Assembly: GCA_020628375.1 (NCBI GenBank)
Contig: JAHDFD010000030.1
Coordinates: 1 to 35,926 of the forward strand
Origin: Chitinophagales bacterium
GTDB lineage: Bacteria; Bacteroidota; Bacteroidia; Chitinophagales; UBA2359
Direction of reading: 5' to 3'
DNA length: 35,926 bases
Each line of letters opens with the position of its first letter. Within the stretch, counting starts at the first letter, position 1. A model generated the notes under the pieces. The model searched no databases. It had not been told where the DNA came from and worked only from the letters and a program-made list of their open reading frames with translations. Positions 23,553-32,785 of this stretch are shown piece by piece. Position numbers and translations under genes: made by a program.

Positions 23553-24623
23553 TTAAGATTCGACTAATAAAGTTGTAGCTTGCTTTGGGATGGTGAAGTG
23601 AAAGGTACTACCTTCTCCGAATTCAGAATTTACTCCCAGTGTGCCACCATGCGTTGTTACTATTTTTTGACAGTGCGATAGCCCTATACCGGTACCTTCA
23701 ATTGAGGTATCGATGCGACCAAAAAAATCAAAAATGCGTTTGAAGTCATGCTCTTTGATACCAATTCCATTGTCTTTTACCTTGAACTTGATGTGTTTGT
23801 CATTCTCTTCTGCTGAAATGTGGATCTCAGGGATTTTATTTTCTGGTGTGAACTTGATAGCATTATTAATTAAATTTTGAAAAAGCAATCTTATCTCTAA
23901 TGAGCTGCCCATGATGGAAGGTAATTGTTCAGAAGATATCTTAGCATTTTTGGAATTTATAAGGCTTTTCAGATCCGATTGAACATTATCGACGATTTTA
24001 TTTACATCCAGAAGTTCCAATTTTCTTTGCTTTCCAATTCTGGATAGATCTAATAAGCCATTAATAAGTGCAATCATTCTGTCAATTGCTTTATAAATAC
24101 TTTTGAAGTCTTCTTTTGATAAATCATCTAAATGCTCCTGGTTGTCTTCTTCGATAACCTTTGCCATATTTTGAATGGTATTTATTGGCTGTTTCAGGTC
24201 GTGAGAAGTAATGTATACAAACTGTTCTAATTCTTTATTCTTTTCTGTTAATTGTTGTGATTTTTCTTCTAGTTGAGTAGTGCGTTCAGCTACTCGTTGT
24301 TCAAGATGGTTATTAGCTTCTTTAAGGGCATTTAAAGTAATAATACTTTGCCTTACAACAAGATAAACAAAGGCACTACCACCTAAGAAAATCAATCCTG
24401 TAAGCGAAGAAACTAACTCCGATTGATTGAAAAACACTAATGCAGCTGCAACTAAATATCCTATAAAAAAGAAAATCATCAAATAGCTCAACCTTATCCA
24501 TGCAACTGTTTGTTGAGGTTTTTGTATAATTGAAAAAATATCCTTGGTTTTCCTAACGGAAAGCAACATAATTGCAGCTCCAGTCAGAATTAATACAATG
24601 ACTGAAATATTAAAAAGACTCAT
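23553..24623 (-). CDS. Membrane-anchored histidine kinase
   Basis: A 356-residue kinase. Three hydrophobic helices (about 6-23, 41-65, 71-91) anchor it with almost no extracytoplasmic sensor domain. They are followed by a coiled coil (about 95-135), HisKA with phosphoacceptor H141 (YITSHDLKQP) and HATPase_c with N-box NLINNAIKFT and G-boxes DNGIGIKE and GTGIGLSHC. It may sense membrane state or a signal within the helices. No response regulator is next to it. It converges with the SDR gene (48 bp between stops) and is not obviously co-transcribed with fabI (145 bp apart). Confidence 0.9.
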   Translation of the reverse strand: MSLFNISVIVLILTGAAIMLLSVRKTKDIFSIIQKPQQTVAWIRLSYLMIFFFIGYLVAAALVFFNQSELVSSLTGLIFLGGSAFVYLVVRQSIITLNALKEANNHLEQRVAERTTQLEEKSQQLTEKNKELEQFVYITSHDLKQPINTIQNMAKVIEEDNQEHLDDLSKEDFKSIYKAIDRMIALINGLLDLSRIGKQRKLELLDVNKIVDNVQSDLKSLINSKNAKISSEQLPSIMGSSLEIRLLFQNLINNAIKFTPENKIPEIHISAEENDKHIKFKVKDNGIGIKEHDFKRIFDFFGRIDTSIEGTGIGLSHCQKIVTTHGGTLGVNSEFGEGSTFHFTIPKQATTLLVES

Positions 24624-24768
24624 CTCTATACCTAATAAGTAATAACTATCAATGTATTAAGTTTCTACGATAAAAATCTTAATTTGTTGATAAAAAGCAC
24701 ATTACAGCTTCTAAAATAGCTAAGTTTTTAGATTTTTAATGTTTTATAGCGATTTTTGAATCAGTTTT

Positions 24769-25569
24769 TTATTCAATAGCTGGTAGTAGCGCCGGACTCA
24801 TACCCATACTTGAAAATCCACCATCGTGATAAAGGTTTTGCATAGTGATCATTCGGGTGTGATCGGAAAATAAGGTCAGACAAAAATCAGCACAGCTTTC
24901 AGCACTAGCATTTCCAAGTGGAGACATTTTATCGGCATAGTCAAAAAACTCCTGAAAACCTTTCACACCTGAACCGGCGGTTGTCATTGTTGGAGATTGT
25001 GAAATAGTATTCACCCTGACTTTCTTTTCATTGGCAAAATGATAACCAAAAGTTCTGGCGATCGACTCAAGTAATGCTTTGGCATCAGCCATATCATTAT
25101 AATCAGGAAATGTTCGTTGTGCGGCAATATAGCTGAGTGCTAAAATTGAACCCCATTCATTAACAGCATCTAGTTTCCAGGCAGTTTGTAATACTTTATG
25201 AAAACTGACCGCTGAAATATCTAATGTTTTTTGAAAAAAGCCATAATCAAGATCAGTATAAGTTCTGCCTTTACGAACATTCAAGGACATTCCGATCGAA
25301 TGTAATACAAAATCTATTTTGCCGCCAAAATGCTCTGTTGCTGTATTGAATAACTTTTCAAGATGTTCTTCATTTGTTGCATCGGCAGCAATTACCGGAG
25401 CATCCAATTGTGTTCCTAACTCTTTTATAGCACCCATTCTTAAAGCGACCGGAGCATTTGTTAATACAATTTCAGCTCCTTCTGCTTTAGCGCGTTCCGC
25501 TACCTTCCATGCAATTGACTGATCGTTGAGTGCGCCAAAAATGATTCCTTTTTTTCCTTGAAGTAACAT
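24769..25569 (-). CDS. fabI: Enoyl-[acyl-carrier-protein] reductase (NADH), FabI
   Basis: A 266-residue SDR-fold enzyme that reduces trans-2-enoyl-ACP in the last step of each fatty-acid elongation cycle. FabI-type features are the nucleotide-binding segment GIIFGALNDQSIAWKVA, the SIGMS segment, and the active site Y-I-A-A-Q-R...Y-N-D-M-A-D-A-K, which has both tyrosines and the lysine at FabI spacing. It also has the late ISQSPTMTTAGSGVKGF flap region. It is cytosolic and normal in length. A match to the Bacteroidota -7 box lies 23 nt upstream. It is a single gene, with no other fatty-acid genes nearby. Confidence 0.95.
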   Translation of the reverse strand: MLLQGKKGIIFGALNDQSIAWKVAERAKAEGAEIVLTNAPVALRMGAIKELGTQLDAPVIAADATNEEHLEKLFNTATEHFGGKIDFVLHSIGMSLNVRKGRTYTDLDYGFFQKTLDISAVSFHKVLQTAWKLDAVNEWGSILALSYIAAQRTFPDYNDMADAKALLESIARTFGYHFANEKKVRVNTISQSPTMTTAGSGVKGFQEFFDYADKMSPLGNASAESCADFCLTLFSDHTRMITMQNLYHDGGFSSMGMSPALLPAIE

Positions 25570-25592
25570 AGTTTCTTGATTTTTATCAAGTG

Positions 25593-25600
25593 CAAATTTA
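25593..25600 (-). promoter_or_regulatory. Candidate -7 box for fabI
   Basis: The minus strand reads TAAATTTG, matching TAnnTTTG, 23 nt before the fabI ATG. A -33 TTTG is not clear at the expected distance. The recurrent AGAGTATATTTAAA motif lies about 53 nt further upstream, outside the core promoter. Confidence 0.45.
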
Positions 25601-25652
25601 GTGGGAATCTTTGATATTATTGGCTGTAAATTATATTCAAAAAATAATTGAA

Positions 25653-25669
25653 TTTAAATATACTCTCAG
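25653..25669 (-). promoter_or_regulatory. Recurrent AGAGTATATTTAAA motif upstream of fabI
   Basis: The minus strand reads CTGAGAGTATATTTAAA. It is one of four same-orientation solo motifs, with 16137, 31039 and 32786. Its distance to the start codon (about 84 nt) is larger than in the others, which argues against a core promoter role. Confidence 0.4.
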
Positions 25670-25706
25670 TCTTGTTGTTTCTATAATGAAAAATAGTGTG
25701 AGACAT

Positions 25707-27743
25707 TTAAGCTTTGTTATCAGTCTGGTCAAAAAGGACTGAAATTATAGTTTCTTCCCCTTTCTGATCAATTTTTACTGTTCCGTTATGCAGCTCAACC
25801 AATTGATTAATGATTTTTAAGCCTAAACCAGTTCCTTTTTCATTTTGAGTTCCATCGGTAGATGATAAAGCTTTGTTGGCATTAAAAATAGTTATTTGAT
25901 CTTCTGAAAAGCCAATACCTCTGTTGATTACGCTTAGTTGCAAGAAGTTTTCTGGAGTCGATTTAGTAATAATGTCAATAGTTTCTCCGAATTCTGAAAA
26001 TTTAATGGCATTATCGATTAGATTAATTAAAATGGTTTTAAAAATCTGAGGGTCAATATAAGTGTAAAATTCAGCGTTAACTTGTTTGCTTAATGTTATA
26101 TTCTTTTCTTCTAATTGAAAAGAAAACATTTCGCTGATATTATCAATAGCTTTCAAAAGACTAAACGCTTGTTTTACAACCTGAAAACCTCCCTTTTGGA
26201 GTCTCGCCCAATCTACTAAGTTGTTAAGTAGTTTTGAATTTTGTACTGAAGCTACCTCAAAACGTTGTCCTAATTTTTGAAGCGTCTCGTAATCCTCTTT
26301 TTCTATAAGAAAATTTAATTTTCCCGAAATATTTCTAAATGATAAGCTCGTTTTTTTCAGATCGTGGCTAATAATACTTAATATTTCATCTTTAAACTTA
26401 TTAAGTGTAAAGAGCTTGTTTTTTTGTTTTTCTATAATTCTACCCTGCCTGTTCGATTTCAGATATAGTAAGTAAATCAGAAAACATAACATTCCAATTA
26501 AAGTTGTAATTCCAATTAAATTCCTATAACGTACAAGAAGATTTTGTGCAGTATTTATTGCTTGATTTTTAGCTGCTATTTCTTCTTCATTTCGCAATTT
26601 GTGGTCGAGTAACAAAATATTCTGCATTCGTTTTACATTTTGAATCCTGTTTTTATCGAATGTAGTTAGTTCCGAAAATTCTAGTGCTTTTAAATACATT
26701 TCTTGTGCCTTGTAACTTTCTGCTAATGCTTGGTAGCTTTCGATTAATAAATCAATATTATTTCTTTTTACAGCAATATTTAATGCCTTATGTAGGAGTG
26801 AGTCTGCTTGTATATAATTAGCATTGTAGTTTGCTAATCGTCCACAGGTAACTAAATTTTGGTGGTGGCTTACTTCACTCGTTATTGTATAATTTTGATG
26901 ATTTAATGGACATAATTGCTCATTTACAGGATTATTCAATAAAATATCACAATGAATTTGTAAGCGATTGATGGCATTTTTCTTTACAATATTTTGGTAA
27001 TAAATCGGGTTTTGTTTTAATAAAGAATCTAATTGTTCACAAGCCTCAACTTTTTCTTCAAGCGCATTTTCTTTAGCAAATGATTTAATTTTTAAATTTA
27101 AAATAATGTATTCAATTCTTTTTGCTAATTCCTTGTTTGATATTTTATGTGCTCGTTCTAAAGCTTTTTTATAATAATGAATAGCTGAAGGAAATACAAA
27201 ACTGACTCTAAACAGATTGCCAATTTTAAGATCCAAATCAATTAACAATTGATTGAATTGTTGCTTTTCGGCTTGTTTGTAAACAATATAATAAAGCTCC
27301 ATTGCTAATTTCGCTTCATTGCTAAATTCATAAGCTTCGGCTTTGTAATAAAGTACTTGTAAATGTTGTTCTGTTGAATTCGTATAATCAGAAAGAAAAG
27401 GAAAGTTATTGAAAATCTGAAGTAATTTAAGGCGTTGATTTTTTTCAATACAAAACTTTATCAAGCCCTCTATAAATCGGTACTGTTCGGCTATTTTCAT
27501 TTTAGTAACTACCGAAATACAGTCTAATTCATAAAAGGTTTCAAATTTATGATCTTTAATGTCAATTTTTTCAAGCGTTTCAAAGCAATCATAAAATTGG
27601 GGATATTCAGTCTTAATATCTTGTAAAACTGTTCGTGCCTCAAGCTTTGAACAAAACACAAAAAGGAAACAAAAGACAGAGTAAAATAAATTCTGTTTTA
27701 TTATGAACGAATTTTGAAAAAAGCTATTTGTAGAGTGAGTCAT
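25707..27743 (-). CDS. Membrane histidine kinase with an extracytoplasmic TPR-like sensor
   Basis: A 678-residue protein. The start at 27743 (MTHSTNS) is preferred because a signal-like hydrophobic stretch (about 17-35) follows at the right distance. An upstream in-frame ATG at 27809 would add 22 residues. The segment about 40-400 is helical and TPR-like (for example AIHYYKKALERAHKISN). A membrane helix lies near 410-428, then a coiled coil and HisKA with H near 459 (IISHDLKKT). The HATPase_c domain has NLIDNAIKFS and GTGLGLKI. The layout matches Bacteroidota kinases that sense through periplasmic TPRs. The LytTR response regulator upstream on the same strand is the likely partner, although a 62-bp repeat sits between them. 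Confidence 0.88.
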   Translation of the reverse strand: MTHSTNSFFQNSFIIKQNLFYSVFCFLFVFCSKLEARTVLQDIKTEYPQFYDCFETLEKIDIKDHKFETFYELDCISVVTKMKIAEQYRFIEGLIKFCIEKNQRLKLLQIFNNFPFLSDYTNSTEQHLQVLYYKAEAYEFSNEAKLAMELYYIVYKQAEKQQFNQLLIDLDLKIGNLFRVSFVFPSAIHYYKKALERAHKISNKELAKRIEYIILNLKIKSFAKENALEEKVEACEQLDSLLKQNPIYYQNIVKKNAINRLQIHCDILLNNPVNEQLCPLNHQNYTITSEVSHHQNLVTCGRLANYNANYIQADSLLHKALNIAVKRNNIDLLIESYQALAESYKAQEMYLKALEFSELTTFDKNRIQNVKRMQNILLLDHKLRNEEEIAAKNQAINTAQNLLVRYRNLIGITTLIGMLCFLIYLLYLKSNRQGRIIEKQKNKLFTLNKFKDEILSIISHDLKKTSLSFRNISGKLNFLIEKEDYETLQKLGQRFEVASVQNSKLLNNLVDWARLQKGGFQVVKQAFSLLKAIDNISEMFSFQLEEKNITLSKQVNAEFYTYIDPQIFKTILINLIDNAIKFSEFGETIDIITKSTPENFLQLSVINRGIGFSEDQITIFNANKALSSTDGTQNEKGTGLGLKIINQLVELHNGTVKIDQKGEETIISVLFDQTDNKA

Positions 27744-27918
27744 TATTGATTTGCAGAAAAAAAAAGCGTATTCAAATTTAGAACTAAAAAAGTATAATGT
27801 ATTGAGCAATATTAAATGGTGGTTGATAACTCATACAATTTTAACTTAAACATATCGTACATTTATGAGAACGTGAACCAATTAAATTAAGCCTAGTACA
27901 CGAGTCATCCCCGAAAAA

Positions 27919-27980
27919 ATAGGGAGGTGTCTATATTTCGACTTCATTACATTGCGCTCAATATGACACAAAAATTTGTA
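27919..27980. repeat. 62-bp dispersed repeat, copy 2
   Basis: Nearly identical to 19084-19145, with three differences over 62 positions. The GTGTCTATATT / AATATGACAC arms are intact. It lies between the LytTR regulator and the histidine kinase gene, where a transcript crossing both genes would carry the hairpin. Confidence 0.82.
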
Positions 27981-28004
27981 CGTTTTTTAATTTTTAAATT
28001 TGTA

Positions 28005-28712
28005 TCACTTACTTCCCAATTTCAGTATTCTTTGAATATCGACCTTTGAAGCACTGCTAATTGGAATACTATTATCGCCAATCACTACTCTGTTATCTGA
28101 AAAAAGTAGGGTGTTAATTTGAAGTACATTAATAATATAACTTCTGTGAACTCTTAAAAAATTGTTGTGCTCTTGAAGCCTGATTTCAAAGTCTTTCATT
28201 TTTTTTCGCTCTAAAAAAGAGGCTTCTTTAAACTGAATTTTACAATAATTATCTTGCGCCTGAATAAATAAAACATCTTGTACATTTCGATAGAAAATCT
28301 GTCTTCCATCTTTAATTTGTAACTGATCGATGGCATGAGGCTGTTGATTTTTAAAGAGTAAATCTATAGTTGAGTCTAAAGTAAATCGTTCGATAGGTTT
28401 GGCAAGAAAAGCACAATTTTGTATATCACCTATTTGACTATAATAACGTTCTTCGGGAAAAGATGTTAAAAAAACAATAGGAATACCCAAATGGTGTAAT
28501 TGTTTGCCACATTCAATGCCATTTATTGAGCCTTCAATTTCAATATCCATAACAATAAGGCTTGGTTGAGCTTGTGTAATAACTGCTAAATTTCCTTCGC
28601 AACTTGTAAAGTGCATTAGCATTTCATAACCCAACGAAAACATATTCATTTCAACTTCCAAAGCATAAGAAGCGTCATCTTCTATAAGTATAAAAGTTCC
28701 TTTAGTTGGCAT
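28005..28712 (-). CDS. LytTR-family response regulator
   Basis: A 235-residue two-domain regulator. Residues 1-120 are a receiver domain with acidic residues E11-D12-D13, phosphoacceptor D56 (LIVMDIEIEG), T83 and K105-P106. Residues about 135-233 are a LytTR DNA-binding domain (VLFIQAQDNYCKIQF; FLRVHRSYIINV). It should bind direct-repeat sites when phosphorylated. The TPR histidine kinase follows on the same strand and is the natural candidate partner. It is of the HisKA type rather than the LytS/His_kinase type that usually partners LytTR regulators. Confidence 0.92.
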   Translation of the reverse strand: MPTKGTFILIEDDASYALEVEMNMFSLGYEMLMHFTSCEGNLAVITQAQPSLIVMDIEIEGSINGIECGKQLHHLGIPIVFLTSFPEERYYSQIGDIQNCAFLAKPIERFTLDSTIDLLFKNQQPHAIDQLQIKDGRQIFYRNVQDVLFIQAQDNYCKIQFKEASFLERKKMKDFEIRLQEHNNFLRVHRSYIINVLQINTLLFSDNRVVIGDNSIPISSASKVDIQRILKLGSK

Positions 28713-29250
28713 ATAATCAAAAATACAATTTAATAACTATAATAAGCAAGTTAAATAAGGAGTGCAGTTGCCTTATATTGAATGAATTATGAAGAAATTG
28801 GTTCTTCAGTAACAAAGTGTATCAGAAAGTTTTTCCATTACTAAAAAATCTCTTTTTGTAATTTCACCACAAAAAAAGGTGCTTTCACCACAATGTTTTA
28901 TCCAAAATGATTTGAATCTACTTGATCAAGTAACTTTAAAAGCATTGTCTTTATAAGAACATTGACATCAGCTAATCGGTTAATCTGCTTCCAATAAAAT
29001 GGTAGTTTCTATTGATGACACCCTGTCAATTGCAGATACCGAAGCTGGTGTGTTTTAGTAAGTTCAAAAAAACACTCACTTTCAAAAATCGAGTGGGCGA
29101 AGTTTTAAAATTATTCAGCATATAATCTATAAAACATCCTAAAAGACGCATTAAAAAGGATAAGGTTTTTCAAAACTCATTTTTTAATAGTTGGTTGTTG
29201 AGTTTTGTAAATTTCTGAAGTCACATTCTTTTGGGAATGTGGCTTTTTAT
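28713..29250. other. Gene-free stretch
   Basis: This 538-bp interval holds no credible gene. The longest plausible reading is a short plus-strand frame from 28999 ending at a TAG near 29062. A partial repeat TTCACCACA occurs twice near 28863 and 28886. The only clear structure is a hairpin with a T-tract at 29219-29248. It may be decayed coding DNA, but no frame shows a recognisable protein. Confidence 0.5.
29219..29248 (+). terminator. Hairpin with T-tract, facing the TPR gene
   Basis: AGTCACATTC (29219-29228) pairs with GAATGTGGCT (29235-29244) around a 6-nt loop, with one G-T pair. It is followed on the plus strand by TTTT. It lies 7 nt beyond the stop codon of the minus-strand TPR gene. 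The T-tract fits plus-strand termination better, yet no plus-strand gene precedes it; a bidirectional terminator is possible. Confidence 0.55.
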
Positions 29251-30987
29251 TTACTGCGCAATCTTTTTATCAAGTTCTTTTTTATTGCCGCCTAGTTCTA
29301 TGGCTTTCCTCCATTGTTCAATAGCTTCAGCCTTTTTATTCAGTTTAAATAAAACATCACCATAATGTTCAACAATAACTGGACGTTTATCGCCTCCATT
29401 CGATAAAGCTTTTTCTAACCAAACTTTAGCCTCTTCATATTTTCCTTGTTCATATAAAATCCAGCCATAAGTGTCTTGATAAGATGAGTTATTCGTTTCT
29501 AATTCATTAGATTTTTTCGACATTTCCTCAGCTTTAGCCAATTGTTCTTTTCTTAGAGAAAGGTAATAGGCATAATTGTTTAAAACCAAAGGATTATCAG
29601 GTTTTATTTCTAAGCTTTTATCGTAATAATTATCAGAACTTTCATGATCTTTTAAGCTGTGATAAGCATCACCGATCAATGAATAAACTTCTATCAGTAA
29701 ATTTTCATTATCTGAACCAATGATAGCAGAACGTTTTAACGATCTCACAGCTTTATCATAGTCTTTTAATTGGTAATTAGCTAAGCCTTTGAAATAATGA
29801 GGTAATGGTTGATTAGGAAATAATTCGGTGCTTTCTTTAGTTGTTTTTAATAAATCATCATACTTACCTAAATCGTATTCAAGGAACATTACCTGTTCCC
29901 AAACCGGATATAAATTAGCGTCTATGTCAACAGTTCTTCTAAAAGCATCGCGGGCATTTTCTTTTTCATTAAGCTGAATGTAAATATCTCCCTGAATTGC
30001 TTGTATTTGTGCGTTTTTTGGGTGCGTTTGGGCAATTACACCACCAAGTGATTTAGCTTCTTTGAGTGTTTCTTTAGAAGGCTGTTGACCGATCATTCCC
30101 ATTAATATCGAAATTTTTTGCTCAGCAGGAATCTCTGGTTTTGCAAATGCACTCATAAGCATTTCATTGGCTTTAGCTGTTTCGCCTTTCGAATAGTACT
30201 GGCGAGCCATTGCCATTTGTGCTAATGGATTGTCGGGAGCGACTTCTATCATTCGCTTATATATTTCATTGGCTTGATCTTCCTTTCGGTTAGCTAAATA
30301 TAATTCGGCAAGTTGATTGTAAAAACGTAACTCTTTCGGATTGTTCTCGATCAGTTTCTCTAATTCTTTGCCTGCACCATCAACATCATTTTTTTGTAGA
30401 TATAATCTTTGTTTATCCAAAGATATTTCTTCAACTACTCCGGTTTTTCCCTCAAGTCTGTCCAGAGCATCAATTGCTTTATCTGTTTCTCCTGCAATAC
30501 GATATATATAAGAAATTTTATGATAATTGTCTATATCATTGGGGTGCTGGCGAATCAGATTTTCGTAAACACTTGCAGCTTTGATCGTTTGGTTATTATA
30601 AAGCAGTAAATCAGCAAAAAGGTATTGATACCATTTGTTTTTTGGTGCAGCCTTGCTAGCATTTTCAGCATAGGTGAGCGCTGTCTCATTATCCTTTTCA
30701 TCCTGGTATAATAAGGCAAGCTCGTAATTAGCCGCTGCATTATTGGGTGAAAGGTTAAGACAATCCTGATACAACTCCTTAGCTTTATCGGTGTCTCCTA
30801 AAAGTTTTGCTTGTGTAGCATCAAGAAAAATATCTTTCAATAACTGTAACTCGGTACCCGAAATTTTTTGTTCTGTTTTTTTTGAACTAGACTTTTTCTT
30901 CTTTTTCTGAGCAAAAACATCATTGCTGGAAAAATGTAAACCTAATACAACAACTATCAGATATATTGAAATTTGTTTAAAAGACAT
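29251..30987 (-). CDS. Exported tetratricopeptide-repeat protein
   Basis: A 578-residue protein with a signal peptide (cleavage after DVFAQ), a Lys-rich stretch (KKKKKSSSKK), then about ten or more TPR units through to the C-terminus (for example AKELYQDCLNLSPNNAAANY and ALTYAENASKAAPKNKWYQY). TPR superhelices bind other proteins; the partner is unknown and is likely periplasmic or outer-membrane. In flavobacteria a TPR protein of this kind often follows a sugar nucleotidyltransferase and dut, and the same order is seen here. The family usually has a DUF4292 gene next; none is present. The nucleotidyltransferase gene ends 97 bp upstream. Confidence 0.85.
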   Translation of the reverse strand: MSFKQISIYLIVVVLGLHFSSNDVFAQKKKKKSSSKKTEQKISGTELQLLKDIFLDATQAKLLGDTDKAKELYQDCLNLSPNNAAANYELALLYQDEKDNETALTYAENASKAAPKNKWYQYLFADLLLYNNQTIKAASVYENLIRQHPNDIDNYHKISYIYRIAGETDKAIDALDRLEGKTGVVEEISLDKQRLYLQKNDVDGAGKELEKLIENNPKELRFYNQLAELYLANRKEDQANEIYKRMIEVAPDNPLAQMAMARQYYSKGETAKANEMLMSAFAKPEIPAEQKISILMGMIGQQPSKETLKEAKSLGGVIAQTHPKNAQIQAIQGDIYIQLNEKENARDAFRRTVDIDANLYPVWEQVMFLEYDLGKYDDLLKTTKESTELFPNQPLPHYFKGLANYQLKDYDKAVRSLKRSAIIGSDNENLLIEVYSLIGDAYHSLKDHESSDNYYDKSLEIKPDNPLVLNNYAYYLSLRKEQLAKAEEMSKKSNELETNNSSYQDTYGWILYEQGKYEEAKVWLEKALSNGGDKRPVIVEHYGDVLFKLNKKAEAIEQWRKAIELGGNKKELDKKIAQ

Positions 30988-31038
30988 GAATATTTTTTTT
31001 GTTAGATAGAAATATCGAATGATTGTATCAATTCAATA

Positions 31039-31056
31039 TTTAAACATACTCTTAAG
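31039..31056 (-). promoter_or_regulatory. Recurrent AGAGTATGTTTAAA motif upstream of the TPR gene
   Basis: The minus strand reads CTTAAGAGTATGTTTAAA, about 52 nt before the TPR start codon, in the short gap after the nucleotidyltransferase. Members of this set are also at 16137, 25653 and 32786. TATGTTTA within it loosely resembles a -7 box. Confidence 0.5.
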
Positions 31057-31084
31057 TGGTTTTTCTATAACCACAAATACTTAC

Positions 31085-32092
31085 TTAATCTGTAACTGTA
31101 AAGTCTCCAACACTTAAACAACGACTTTTTCCTTTCAGTTCAACCTTGTTTCCAATCATAGAGCCTTCTAATATCTGATGTTCAATAATCGTATCAGATT
31201 GAATAAGTGTATTAATTACTAAAGAATTTTCAACTACACAGTTATCGCCAATAGAAACGTGAGGTCCTATAATTGCATTGTTTAAAGTTACATTATTACC
31301 TATATAACAAGGCTGAATAACCAAAGAATTAGTATTTCTTAACGATTCGCCTTGGAATTGGGCTCCTTCAGCAAAAGACAGAATTCGTTGATTAGTGAAA
31401 ACGGTTGCTTTATAGTTACCACAATCGAGCCACTCTTCTACAGCTCCAGTTGAAAATTGCTTTCCTTTCTTTTTTAAATTTTCCAGAGCATTAGTCAACT
31501 GATATTCGCCTTTTTCACGAATGTCATTATCAAGTAGATATTCTATTTCTGACTTCAATGCAGGTCCATCCTTAATGTAGTATATACCAATTATCGCCAA
31601 ATCACTTACGAAGGTTTCAGGTTTTTCAACAAAATCTGTTATGAAGCCTTCTTCATCTAATTTAACCACACCAAAAGCGCTCGGATCTTCGATCTTCTGA
31701 ACATAGATTACTCCTTCGTGCTCAGTTTTTATTTTAAAGTCAGCTTTGAATAAAGTATCAGCAAAAGCAATAATAGTTTTTCCAGATAAATATTTTTCAG
31801 CACAATAAATAGCGTGGGCAGTACCTTCTGGTGTATCCTGATAACAAATTTGTCCTTCTGCGCCTAATTTTTTTGCAATATCTTTTAATTCTTGTTCAAC
31901 ATCGTTGCCAAAATCATCTTTAATAATAAATGCAATATTATCCACTGGCTCATCACCAGCCATTTTTACCAAATCTTCAACCAAACGTTGAACGATCGAT
32001 TTTCCTGCAATTGGAATTAATGGTTTAGGAATAGTAAGGGTATGAGGTCTTAGGCGAGAGCCGCGTCCGGCCATTGGAATAATTATATTCAC
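31085..32092 (-). CDS. Sugar-phosphate nucleotidyltransferase
   Basis: A 335-residue enzyme. Residues 1-240 are a nucleotidyltransferase domain opening with the signature MAGRGSRLRPHTLTIPKPL, in which the G-x-G-x-R and P-K-P segments bind the nucleotide; a later FADTLF contains the metal-binding Asp, and FVEKPE is typical. Residues about 245-330 are hexapeptide repeats of a left-handed beta-helix (GNNVTLNNAIIGPHVSIG). It activates a sugar phosphate to an NDP-sugar, most like glucose-1-phosphate thymidylyl- or uridylyltransferases. The exact sugar is not readable. It is cytosolic and is located between dut and the TPR gene, an order common in flavobacteria. Confidence 0.9.
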   Translation of the reverse strand: MNIIIPMAGRGSRLRPHTLTIPKPLIPIAGKSIVQRLVEDLVKMAGDEPVDNIAFIIKDDFGNDVEQELKDIAKKLGAEGQICYQDTPEGTAHAIYCAEKYLSGKTIIAFADTLFKADFKIKTEHEGVIYVQKIEDPSAFGVVKLDEEGFITDFVEKPETFVSDLAIIGIYYIKDGPALKSEIEYLLDNDIREKGEYQLTNALENLKKKGKQFSTGAVEEWLDCGNYKATVFTNQRILSFAEGAQFQGESLRNTNSLVIQPCYIGNNVTLNNAIIGPHVSIGDNCVVENSLVINTLIQSDTIIEHQILEGSMIGNKVELKGKSRCLSVGDFTVTD

Positions 32093-32155
32093 TTCGAGTA
32101 AGTTTTGAAAATGTATTATGAAATTTTAGAAATAAACTGGATTTATAATTAAGTT

Positions 32156-32290
32156 AAGTTGTTGTAAATCACAACTGTCAACAGTTTAACAGTCCACTGC
32201 CCACAATAGAGCCCTTTATATTCGTAAAGGGTAAGATTTTGTGGTCTGTGCCCGTCGTCTGTGTACAAAATGTTATTATGCATCACAATT
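32156..32290 (+). repeat. MITE-like hairpin repeat, family 1, copy 4
   Basis: It contains CAACTGTCAACAGT, GTCCACTGCCCACAA, TTTTGTGGTCTGTG and TGTACAAAATGTTATTATGCA in the family order, between ends AAGTTGTTGTA and CATCACAATT. Its apical stem is CCCTTTA...TAAAGGG, different in sequence from copy 1 (AACCAT...ATGGTT) but still paired. It separates dut from the nucleotidyltransferase gene. Confidence 0.78.
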
Positions 32291-32330
32291 TTAATTAAAA
32301 TCTGAATAATTCGGCTGCAAAAATAAAGTA

Positions 32331-32762
32331 TTAAACACCAGTATGTCCAAAACCTCCTTCACCTCTTTCCGAATCTGCTAATATGTGTACTTCTTCCCAG
32401 GAAATTTGTTCATATTTAGCTATGACCATTTGAGCTATTCTATCGGCAGGCTCAATAGTAACCTTATCATTGGAAAGATTAATAAGAATTACTTTGATTT
32501 CCCCTCTGTAATCTGAGTCGATAGTGCCTGGGCTATTAACTAATGAAATCCCTTTTTTTATTGCTAAACCACTTCGCGGGCGTATTTGAGCTTCATAGCC
32601 AATTGGTAATTCTATGTGAAGCCCGGTTGGAATTAGTATTCGTTCTAATGGTTGTAAAGTAATAGTTGTATCGGTATCTGCTCTCAAATCCATCCCTGCT
32701 GAACCCATAGTTTCATATTGGGGTAAAGGGTTTCTCGACTTGTTAATTACTTTTACTTTCAT
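32331..32762 (-). CDS. dut: dUTP diphosphatase
   Basis: A 143-residue trimeric-type dUTPase that hydrolyses dUTP to dUMP and pyrophosphate, supplying dTMP precursor and keeping uracil out of DNA. All five family motifs are visible: [39 protein letters not shown] and the C-terminal phosphate-binding [11 protein letters not shown]. Length is normal. It is separated from the nucleotidyltransferase by a 238-bp gap largely filled by a family 1 hairpin repeat. Confidence 0.97.
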   Translation of the reverse strand: MKVKVINKSRNPLPQYETMGSAGMDLRADTDTTITLQPLERILIPTGLHIELPIGYEAQIRPRSGLAIKKGISLVNSPGTIDSDYRGEIKVILINLSNDKVTIEPADRIAQMVIAKYEQISWEEVHILADSERGEGGFGHTGV

Positions 32763-32785
32763 TTTAGCAATATTATAGGTTGAAA

